Shown here: in pieces, positions 13,844-18,818 of the stretch | How the letters are laid out: each line of letters begins with the position of its first letter | Numbering within the stretch: the first letter of the stretch is position 1 | Assembly: GCA_937894355.1 (NCBI GenBank) | Contig: CALCRD010000494.1 | Coordinates: forward strand, 1 to 18,818 | DNA from: an uncultured Bacillus sp. | GTDB lineage: Bacteria > Bacillota > Bacilli > Bacillales > Cytobacillaceae | Direction of reading: 5' to 3' | Length of the DNA stretch: 18,818 bases | The notes under the pieces: generated by a model | What the model was told of the DNA's origin: nothing | What the model saw: the letters and a program-made list of their open reading frames with translations, nothing else | Databases searched by the model: none | Position numbers and translations under genes: made by a program

Positions 13844-13972
13844 ATGGAAACAAAACCAAGCCACAGTTGTTCGCTCATGTATTTTGAGCGGCTGTTTAAT
13901 GTGACATACTTATTAGCAGAAAATGAAATAGATATTATTAGTAAATATATCCATTTACATAAATATCATTAA
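13844..13972 (+). CDS. doubtful 42-residue ORF after the DUF3055 terminator
   Basis: ATG 13844 opens a frame of 42 residues with a protein-like middle, YFERLFNVTYLLAENEIDII. There is no ribosome binding site; the ATG follows a T-run that is part of the upstream terminator. No promoter is visible in the few bases between. The frame extends farther upstream, overlapping the end of the DUF3055 gene, without a better start. It could be a decayed gene, a leaderless gene or chance. I do not recognise it. Confidence 0.2.
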   Translation: METKPSHSCSLMYFERLFNVTYLLAENEIDIISKYIHLHKYH

Positions 13973-14085
13973 ATTAATCGGATTGGGAATTGGTATTTAA
14001 CATAGTGAATTCGCGTAATATCCCTTGTTATTCCTGACAAGAGTCGATATTATGACAGTTTTTTGGGGATTTTATTAAAAGTAAA

Positions 14086-14133
14086 TGTGTTATACAAATA
14101 GGTCTTGAAATTCTAATAGTGTTATATTATTAT
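14086..14133 (+). promoter_or_regulatory. SR1 promoter with two CcpN-like sites
   Basis: TTGAAA (14105-14110) and TATTAT (14128-14133) are 17 bases apart. TGTGTTATACA (14086-14096) fits the CcpN consensus TRTGHYATAYW (recalled) at every position, and AGTGTTATATT (14118-14128) fits at ten of eleven positions within the spacer. CcpN represses sr1, gapB and pckA in B. subtilis when glycolysis is active, so the same control is likely here. Confidence 0.72.
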
Positions 14134-14193
14134 TTGTTTAAGAAGTTAAAAACGCTATGAAAATTCGGTTATAAGGAAAGGGAGATCTAAAGG

Positions 14194-14322
14194 ATGGGAA
14201 CTATCGTTTGCCAAACTTGCGATTTAACAATTGATCACTTTGAAGATGAAAAAGTAACGGTTCTTTATGCGAAATGTAACTGCGGTCAGAAGGATAAAAA
14301 AGAAGAAAAGAAAGCAAACTAA
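14194..14322 (+). CDS. sr1P: SR1P peptide (GapA-binding), encoded by SR1
   Basis: The peptide has 42 residues. It begins MGTIVCQTCDLTIDHFEDEK and continues with VTVLYAKCNCG; MGTIVCQ, HFEDEKVT and LY are the conserved SR1P core. Four cysteines (6, 9, 28, 30) in CxxC and CxC pairs suggest metal binding or a disulfide. The tail KDKKEEKKAN is lysine-rich, unlike the cysteine-containing end of the B. subtilis peptide as I remember it. In B. subtilis SR1P binds glyceraldehyde-3-phosphate dehydrogenase GapA, stabilising gapA mRNA and promoting GapA binding to RNase J1. GGGAG lies 9 bases upstream of the ATG. Confidence 0.85.
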   Translation: MGTIVCQTCDLTIDHFEDEKVTVLYAKCNCGQKDKKEEKKAN

Positions 14323-14328
14323 TAGATT

Positions 14329-14360
14329 AAAAGCATGCAGTTATCTGCATGCTTTTTTTT
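14329..14360. terminator. SR1 terminator, probably shared with speA
   Basis: AAAAGCATGCAG (14329-14340) and CTGCATGCTTTT (14345-14356) form a 12-bp perfect stem with loop TTAT and eight T in a row. On the minus strand it ends in GCTTTTAATC, so it may also stop speA transcripts. A separate hairpin, CACTGGTGAG/CTCGCCAGTG (14380-14404, one G-U), lies between it and the speA stop. Confidence 0.88.
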
Positions 14361-14407
14361 GTTTATTTTTTGCTCGATGCACTGGTGAGTGTAGCTCGCC
14401 AGTGTTC

Positions 14408-15880
14408 CTATTTAATTGCTCGATGTTCCTTTATTACCCGCAATCTTTTGAAGTCAACCTCTTCAGGTCCTTGTACAGGTAGACCAGCTTCGAGGTTCTT
14501 TTTGATATAATGAATATTTTCCTCAGTAATAATTTCTCCTGGTATGAAAATTGGAATCCCTGGAGGATATACCATGATGAATTCTGCAATAATTCTTCCT
14601 GCAGTGTCATCAATTGGAACAGTTTCAGTTTCAGCATAAAAGGCATCCCTTGGAGTCAAGGCTAACACTGGAATGTCAGGAAGCAAAACTTCGGTAGCCA
14701 CTTTCTCTTCGGCAAAGTGATGGTATTCATCTGATAAATGCTGTAGTGCCTTAACTAGGATTGCTCCTTCTTTCTCTGTATCTCCAGGTGTAATAATACA
14801 AAGGATGTTATATAAATCTGAAAGTTCCACTTCGATATTGTAATTTTCCCGTAACCAATTTTCCACTTCATATCCAGTTATACCAAGATTTTTAATCGAG
14901 ATAATTAATTTTGTTGGATCAAAATCATATGCGGCTTTTGTCCGTAGTATTTCCTCGCCAACGCAGGACAAATGGTCAATTTGATTAATTCTCTGGCGGA
15001 TGGATTGTGCTAATTGTATGGTTTGCCCAATGATTTCTCTCCCACAGGTCGCCAATCTCCTTCTGGCAACGTCTAAGGAAGCAAGTAATAAGTATGAGGT
15101 TGAAGTGGTCGTCAGCATGCTTATTATCGCTTTAACTCGCTTAACCGAAATTAAACCTTCCTTGACATTTAAAATCGAGCTTTGAGTAAGGGAACCACCA
15201 AGTTTATGAACACTTGTTGCTGCAATATCGGCTCCGGCTTGCATTGCCGACATGGGAAGATCTTCATGAAAATGAATATGAACCCCATGTGCTTCATCAA
15301 CAAGTACAGGAACCTCATATGAATGGGCAATTTCTACAATTTTCTGTAAATCTGCAGCAATTCCAAAATAAGTTGGATTAATAACTAAAAGACCTTTAGA
15401 ATCTGGATGTTGTTCCAGAGCATGTCTAACCGAATCAGTAGTAATTCCATGTGAAATCCCTAATTCTACATCAATTTCTGGGTGAATAAAAATTGGAATG
15501 GCCCCTGATAAGACAATGGCAGACATAACTGATTTATGAACATTTCTTGGGACAATAATTTTATCCCCAGGTCCACAAACCGCCATCACCATCGTCATTA
15601 TTGCCCCACTTGTTCCTTGAACTGAGAAAAATGTGTGATCAGCACCAAATGCTTCACTTGCTAAATCTTGAGCTTTTTTAATCATTCCTTTTGGCTGATG
15701 TAAATCATCCAAAGGAGCAATATTAATTAAATCAATTGAAAGAGCATTTTCTCCAATAAAATCACGAAAGCTAGGATCAATCCCAGTTCCCTTTTTATGT
15801 CCAGGGATGTGAAACTGAACAGGATTTTTTTTGGCATGCTTTACCAATCCATCAAATAACGGAGTTTCATATTGAGACAA
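14408..15880 (-). CDS. speA: arginine decarboxylase SpeA (PLP-dependent)
   Basis: The protein has 490 residues and belongs to the Orn/Lys/Arg decarboxylase family, fold type I, converting arginine to agmatine, the first step of putrescine and spermidine synthesis in Bacillus. The PLP lysine is Lys226 in SVHKLGGSLTQ, and the cofactor Asp/His are in VDEAHGVHIHFH (Asp195, His198). The N-terminal QFHIPGHKKG and the C-terminal YPPGIPIFIPGE are typical. The length and whole sequence match B. subtilis SpeA. The start is TTG 15880, with AGAGGTG about 10 bases upstream; MSQYETPL agrees with the B. subtilis N-terminus. Lysine or ornithine decarboxylase is the alternative by family, but context and similarity favour arginine. 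Confidence 0.93.
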   Translation of the reverse strand: MSQYETPLFDGLVKHAKKNPVQFHIPGHKKGTGIDPSFRDFIGENALSIDLINIAPLDDLHQPKGMIKKAQDLASEAFGADHTFFSVQGTSGAIMTMVMAVCGPGDKIIVPRNVHKSVMSAIVLSGAIPIFIHPEIDVELGISHGITTDSVRHALEQHPDSKGLLVINPTYFGIAADLQKIVEIAHSYEVPVLVDEAHGVHIHFHEDLPMSAMQAGADIAATSVHKLGGSLTQSSILNVKEGLISVKRVKAIISMLTTTSTSYLLLASLDVARRRLATCGREIIGQTIQLAQSIRQRINQIDHLSCVGEEILRTKAAYDFDPTKLIISIKNLGITGYEVENWLRENYNIEVELSDLYNILCIITPGDTEKEGAILVKALQHLSDEYHHFAEEKVATEVLLPDIPVLALTPRDAFYAETETVPIDDTAGRIIAEFIMVYPPGIPIFIPGEIITEENIHYIKKNLEAGLPVQGPEEVDFKRLRVIKEHRAIK

Positions 15881-15941
15881 CTTTTACCCACACCTCTTTA
15901 AATGAATTATGTTTTTAGGATAAAAATAATAAAACAAAAGG

Positions 15942-15970
15942 ATTATAGCACTAATCAATCCCTTTGCATA
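15942..15970 (-). promoter_or_regulatory. speA promoter
   Basis: On the minus strand TGCTATAAT is an extended -10 (TATAAT 15942-15947, TGC 15948-15950), with TATGCA (15965-15970) 17 bases upstream as a weak -35. The leader would be about 55 bases. Confidence 0.6.
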
Positions 15971-16125
15971 GGTACAATTAATAGACTGTGTTTTAATATT
16001 TAATAAATTTTAATAAATAAATAATTTTGCCCCTGTTCAAATATTAGTTTGAGAAAAAAACAGGATATTAACTCTAAAAAATAGAAGGATAAATTATACT
16101 AATTATCTTAGGGAGAGTGTAAAGA

Positions 16126-17085
16126 ATGCAAATGAACACCCGTGTAACTGATTTATTAAAAATTAAGTATCCGATTATTCAAGGTGGACTGGCATATTTA
16201 GCCTATTCTGAGTTAGCGGCCGCTGTTTCTAATGCAGGTGGACTTGGACAAATTACTGCTATGTCTTTACAATCACCCGAAGAACTTAGGGAGGAAATCC
16301 GCAAGGTCCGTACTTTAACTGAAAAGCCTTTTGGGGTAAATTTTTCCATCGGACAGCAAGGAAGAGCATATTCTCATATGCTAGATGTTGCCATTGAAGA
16401 AGATGTGCCAGTTATTACGATGACCGGAGGCAACCCTGGGCCGATTCTAGAAAGGCTAAAAGAGACCAATATTAAAAAATTAGTCTTAGTAGCAGCAAAA
16501 CGTCAAGCTCAAAAAGCAGAAGAACTTGGTGCTGATGCTGTTATGGTGGTAGGTCAAGAGGGAGGAGGTCATCTTGGTCGGGATGATATTGGCACCTTTG
16601 TACTAATTCCTCAAGTTGTCGATGCAGTTAATATTCCGGTAATTGCTTCTGGTGGTATCGGGGACGGAAGAGGTCTTCTGGCAGCGTTAACACTAGGTGC
16701 CGAAGGAATTGAAATGGGTACAAGATTTATCGCCACAAAAGAATGTGTCCATGCTAGTGAGGCTTACAAACAGGCATTAGTATCAAGTGATGTCAATGAT
16801 ACAGTTATCATCAAACGTACAATTGGGTCTCCTGCAAGAGCACTGGCAAATTCTTGGACAAATAAAATCCTTGAGTTAGAAAAAGAAAATGTTGGCTACG
16901 AAGGGTTAAAAGACTATATTAGCGGCCGTTCAAATGTGCGCTATATACATGAAGGAAAAACTGATGAAGGCTTTGCTTGGGCTGGTCAAGTGACTGGTTT
17001 GATAAAAGATATTCCAACAGTAGAAGAACTAATCTCCAGAACAGTCCTAGAAGCAAAAGCTATTACCGAAAAATGGGTAAAATAA
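16126..17085 (+). CDS. nitronate monooxygenase / FabK-type enoyl-ACP reductase flavoprotein
   Basis: The protein has 319 residues with a TIM-barrel FMN fold. Motifs: YPIIQGGLAYLA (15-26), NAGGLGQI (36-43), KPFGVNFSI (67-75), GQEGGGHLGR (143-152, with His149 at the catalytic-His position of the family), IASGGIGDGRGLLAALTLGA (173-192) and GTRF (198-201). The family includes 2-nitropropane dioxygenases, which oxidise nitronates with oxygen, and FabK, which reduces enoyl-ACP. Length and the opening TRVTDLLKIKYPIIQGG are close to pneumococcal FabK, but the sequence alone does not settle the substrate. No fatty-acid genes are nearby. The ribosome site is GGGAG, 10 bases before ATG 16126. A -10 TATACT lies at 16095-16100 without a good -35. 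Confidence 0.85.
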   Translation: MQMNTRVTDLLKIKYPIIQGGLAYLAYSELAAAVSNAGGLGQITAMSLQSPEELREEIRKVRTLTEKPFGVNFSIGQQGRAYSHMLDVAIEEDVPVITMTGGNPGPILERLKETNIKKLVLVAAKRQAQKAEELGADAVMVVGQEGGGHLGRDDIGTFVLIPQVVDAVNIPVIASGGIGDGRGLLAALTLGAEGIEMGTRFIATKECVHASEAYKQALVSSDVNDTVIIKRTIGSPARALANSWTNKILELEKENVGYEGLKDYISGRSNVRYIHEGKTDEGFAWAGQVTGLIKDIPTVEELISRTVLEAKAITEKWVK

Positions 17086-17118
17086 TATTGAAAAATTGAT
17101 ATGAACGAGGTGCTTTTA

Positions 17119-17391
17119 GTGGAATACCAATATCCAATTCAACCTGATTGGTCTACAGATGAGATAGTGGCAGTAATTAAGTTTTTTGAATGTGTCGAGA
17201 AAGGATATGAGAAGGGAATCCAAAGGGAGATGTTGCTCGAGACTTATCGGCGGTTTAAAGAAATTGTTCCGAGTAAGGGTCAAGAGAAGACGATATGTGA
17301 TGAATTCCAAGAAACAAGTGGATATTCCGCATATTTAGCTGTGAAAACTGCTAAAGAATCTGATGGCACGAAAATCGTAAGAATTAAGTAA
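17119..17391 (+). CDS. yktA: UPF0223 family protein YktA
   Basis: The protein has 90 residues, soluble and mostly helical. It begins MEYQYPIQPDWSTDEIVAVI, with conserved FKEIVPSKGQEKTICDEFQE and a C-terminal GYSAYLAVKTAKE. It matches B. subtilis YktA (UPF0223), function unknown. GTG 17119 is chosen because GAGGTG lies 7 bases upstream and the family starts MEYQYP; an in-frame ATG 17101 would add six residues without a ribosome site. The gap from the upstream flavoprotein stop is 33 bases, so the two may be cotranscribed. Confidence 0.9.
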   Translation: MEYQYPIQPDWSTDEIVAVIKFFECVEKGYEKGIQREMLLETYRRFKEIVPSKGQEKTICDEFQETSGYSAYLAVKTAKESDGTKIVRIK

Positions 17392-17458
17392 ACTATAACC
17401 ATTAGGGGAATTACTCCCTATTATTACGGGATATAATATTTTTAAAAAAGGCGCAAAT

Positions 17459-17511
17459 TCCCACAAAACAACCTTAGTTGTCAAAAAAAATTTTTTGGTT
17501 GAATTGTGGGA
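17459..17511. terminator. three-way foldback between converging yktA and yktB
   Basis: TCCCACAAAACAACC (17459-17473) and GGTTGAATTGTGGGA (17497-17511) are complementary at 13 of 15 positions. Inside, ACAAC-CTTA-GTTGT (17468-17481) and CAAAAAA-AA-TTTTTTG (17482-17497) can each fold alone, giving a three-way junction. Its place between two gene 3' ends suggests a bidirectional terminator or 3'-end structure; the usual U-tract directly after the stem is absent on both sides. Confidence 0.5.
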
Positions 17512-17531
17512 TTTTGTCCCAAACAAATTCT

Positions 17532-18158
17532 TTATTTGTAACTTAAATCATATAATTGAATTAAGTTATTAAATACCCAGTCAATTTTATTAAGCAATTC
17601 CTCCGAACTCATTTCAACAGCCTGCTCTCGCGGAATCTGATATCCACATAAAATTTCTGCCTTTTTAACTTCTTGAAGTCGTTTGAAAATTACTGAAAGA
17701 TCCTTTTTTGAAAGCTGTTGATGTGAAAGTGCTTCAGGCTTTGTGTGGTCTATGGACCAGTAAAAGTTTTCTGGGGTATTCTCGAAAATCCTATCAATAT
17801 TTGACTTTAGTTTGTTACCAATTTCCAGTTTCTCGGGACATTCATAAATAACCGCAAACCAAATGAATAAATGACTTTCCCATAAGCCAATTTGGAAATG
17901 GGGACGCATCTTATAACCTCTTTTATTGTTTGCAAATGCTACCCAAGTATCGTTAGGGGGATTAACGGTCCTTCTAGCATGCTTGGCAATATGAGCAAAC
18001 ATTTCTTGTCCAGTTAACGCGGTTAAACTAGGTGTAAAATGATTACCGAGAAAATCCAATTTAGGCCGAACTCGTCTTATTAATTCCTCCATCCGTGGCT
18101 CCAAACCTTCTATTTTAAATAAATCAAAATCTTCATTAGAAAAACCTGAAAATAACAT
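17532..18158 (-). CDS. yktB: UPF0637 family protein YktB
   Basis: The protein has 208 residues, soluble. It starts MLFSGFSNEDFDLFKIEGLE, with strongly conserved FAHIAKHARRTVNPPNDTW and YKMRPHFQIGLWESHLFIWF and a later VKKAEILCGYQIPR. These match B. subtilis YktB (UPF0637), whose function is not known to me. ATG 18158 is used because AGGAGG lies 6 bases upstream; the frame continues 13 codons further up but without signals. It is transcribed divergently from the YkzI-like gene and converges with yktA. Confidence 0.9.
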   Translation of the reverse strand: MLFSGFSNEDFDLFKIEGLEPRMEELIRRVRPKLDFLGNHFTPSLTALTGQEMFAHIAKHARRTVNPPNDTWVAFANNKRGYKMRPHFQIGLWESHLFIWFAVIYECPEKLEIGNKLKSNIDRIFENTPENFYWSIDHTKPEALSHQQLSKKDLSVIFKRLQEVKKAEILCGYQIPREQAVEMSSEELLNKIDWVFNNLIQLYDLSYK

Positions 18159-18185
18159 ACAGAACCTCCTGCAAATTTTAAAAAA

Positions 18186-18214
18186 ATTGTAGCACAATTG
18201 AGAGGTAACTTGAA
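18186..18214 (-). promoter_or_regulatory. yktB promoter
   Basis: Minus-strand TTCAAG (18209-18214), 17-base spacer, then TGCTACAAT, an extended -10 (TACAAT 18186-18191). The leader would be about 20 bases, just long enough for the AGGAGG site. Confidence 0.55.
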
Positions 18215-18278
18215 ATTTGGAGCTTCATGTAAGAAAATATTTATCTTACTAGGTTTGAGCACAAATTAGTTGCATCAA

Positions 18279-18301
18279 ATGAGAATTACTCATATTATAA
18301 T
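18279..18301 (+). promoter_or_regulatory. -10 of the ykzI-like gene with overlapping dyad
   Basis: A perfect TATAAT is at 18296-18301, about 55 bases before the start. The -35 is uncertain (TTGCAT at 18270-18275 is 20 bases away). The near-palindrome ATGAGAA-T-TACTCAT (18279-18293) fills the spacer, in a 7-1-7 format with one mismatch, the format of several metal or peroxide regulators. Confidence 0.4.
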
Positions 18302-18354
18302 AGTAAAAATAATCTGAAAATTAAGTTAATTTAAAGTGGAGGGAGAGAGCGCTT

Positions 18355-18549
18355 TTGAAACAACTTATTAACTCTAATCGAAAAAAGGCAATTCTAAATG
18401 AGAAAACTGCTGTACTGAGATTGGAAATGGATTATGAACTTGCTACCCTTTTTGAAGCAATGAAAGAGAAAAATGAAGACATTAAAAACAATTGTAAGCT
18501 TAAGTTAGAAAAAATTAGACAAGAATTAATGATTCTTAAAGCTCTTTAA
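18355..18549 (+). CDS. ykzI: YkzI-like small coiled-coil protein
   Basis: The protein has 64 residues, starting at TTG 18355 after GTGGAGGGAGAGAG. It is almost wholly helical and charged (NRKKAILNEKTAVLRLEMDY, then AMKEKNEDIKN and LEKIRQELMILKAL), with Leu/Ile spaced for a short coiled coil. There are no membrane segments. Position directly beyond yktB, divergent orientation and a length of 64 match B. subtilis YkzI as I recall it; the symbol rests mainly on synteny. Function unknown. A terminator follows about 80 bases later. Confidence 0.65.
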   Translation: MKQLINSNRKKAILNEKTAVLRLEMDYELATLFEAMKEKNEDIKNNCKLKLEKIRQELMILKAL

Positions 18550-18632
18550 TCATGAAGTATAACATTGGAAATAAAAGGAGTTTGGAAACAAAACAATGAA
18601 TGTCACCAAAAGTAAAATAAGAGATACCTAAT

Positions 18633-18671
18633 AACGAACTCCAAATAACTTGGGGTTCGTTAATTATTTTT
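18633..18671 (+). terminator. terminator downstream of the ykzI-like gene
   Basis: AACGAACTCCAA (18633-18644) pairs with TTGGGGTTCGTT (18650-18661) over twelve positions with one G-U pair; the loop is ATAAC and the tail AATTATTTTT. Confidence 0.82.
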
Positions 18672-18743
18672 GTAGATTAAAAAGTTAGGAAACATGTCCT
18701 GGCTTTTTTTGTAGTTGGATCTGTTAAAGAACAATGTTGTTTT

Positions 18744-18818
18744 TTACACATGTGGATTTGATCGGATATGCGAAGACTCAAGTGTGTTTGATTTTACAAA
18801 ATTCCGTAATATAAAGCT
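18744..18818 (-). other. possible C-terminal end of a gene entering from the right edge
   Basis: A minus-strand frame is open from the window edge through 24 codons, ending FVKSNTLESSHIRSNPHV before TAA at 18744-18746. It is too short to identify or to exclude chance. In B. subtilis the next gene (suhB) would, as I recall, not end here on this strand, so this edge may mark a local difference in gene order. Between 18672 and 18743 I see only AT-rich sequence. Confidence 0.2.

Larger units (their letters stand above)
14140..14360 (+). ncRNA. sr1: SR1-type dual-function small RNA
   Basis: The RNA would run from about 7 bases past the -10 at 14128-14133 to the terminator T-run ending near 14360, roughly 220 bases; B. 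subtilis SR1 is about 205. It lies beside speA as in B. subtilis, encodes SR1P, and has CcpN-like operators. In B. subtilis SR1 also base-pairs with ahrC mRNA, the arginine regulator; the pairing region cannot be confirmed here without that target. The ends are inferred, not mapped. Confidence 0.75.

Noticed and set aside
14370..14425. Direct repeat TTGCTCGATG (14370-14379 and 14416-14425)
   Set aside because: Ten bases only, the second copy inside the speA coding end; no associated element or target duplication seen.
14267..14482. 71-residue plus-strand frame across the SR1 terminator and the speA 3' end
   Set aside because: It overlaps SR1P in another frame, crosses a strong terminator and has no ribosome site.
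18598..18633. 11-residue frame MNVTKSKIRDT after the ykzI-like gene
   Set aside because: The nearest AGGAG-like site is about 15 bases away and the frame is too short to support.
1..18818. CRISPR arrays, tRNA or rRNA genes, transposase genes, prophage or toxin-antitoxin modules
   Set aside because: No regularly spaced repeats, cloverleaf-like sequences or recognisable genes of these classes were seen on either strand.

Overview
The window is chromosomal DNA from a low-GC, spore-forming Bacillaceae (Bacillus sensu lato: B. subtilis-like gene content and order, but clearly a different species). The reasons are strong AGGAGG-type ribosome sites, GTG/TTG starts, a YjcZ-type tiny sporulation peptide, an RNA polymerase epsilon subunit, RNase J1, and the order ktrC - rnjA/rpoY - def - ykyA - pdhABCD - slp-like - SR1 - speA - yktA - yktB - ykzI, which follows the B. 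subtilis pdh neighbourhood as I remember it. Family assignments rest on motif and sequence recognition from memory; no database search was run.

Layout. 1-3.7 kb: a DUF4349 lipoprotein, then the potassium-channel gating subunit KtrC, converging on the rpoY-rnjA operon (RNA polymerase epsilon and RNase J1) across a 48-bp perfect palindrome. 3.7-5.65 kb: mostly intergenic, holding peptide deformylase, a candidate 23-residue cationic peptide, a 41-residue YjcZ-family sporulation protein with a sigma-K-like promoter, and copy A of a ~190-bp foldback repeat. 5.65-11.8 kb: lipoprotein YkyA and the pyruvate dehydrogenase operon pdhABCD (E1 alpha, E1 beta, E2, E3), with copy B of the same repeat, inverted, sitting inside the operon between pdhB and pdhC. 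11.9-14.4 kb: a thioredoxin-like small lipoprotein, a three-helix membrane protein, DUF1885 and DUF3055 proteins, and an SR1-type dual-function small RNA that encodes an SR1P peptide and carries CcpN-like operators. 14.4-18.8 kb: arginine decarboxylase SpeA, a FabK/nitronate monooxygenase flavoprotein, YktA (UPF0223), YktB (UPF0637), a YkzI-like coiled coil and an unassigned right edge.

How the parts connect. PdhABCD turns pyruvate into acetyl-CoA and NADH. SR1 in B. subtilis is repressed by CcpN under glycolytic conditions; its peptide SR1P binds GapA and promotes GapA-RNase J1 contact, and the RNase J1 gene lies in this same window. speA begins polyamine synthesis from arginine. Several genes (rpoY, rnjA, def) are housekeeping functions of transcription, RNA decay and protein maturation.

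Most of the window is conserved core chromosome. No CRISPR array, prophage, toxin-antitoxin or defence system was seen. The less explained material is non-coding: the inverted pair of structured repeats, dyads over several promoters, a three-way foldback between yktA and yktB, and the cationic micro-ORF.
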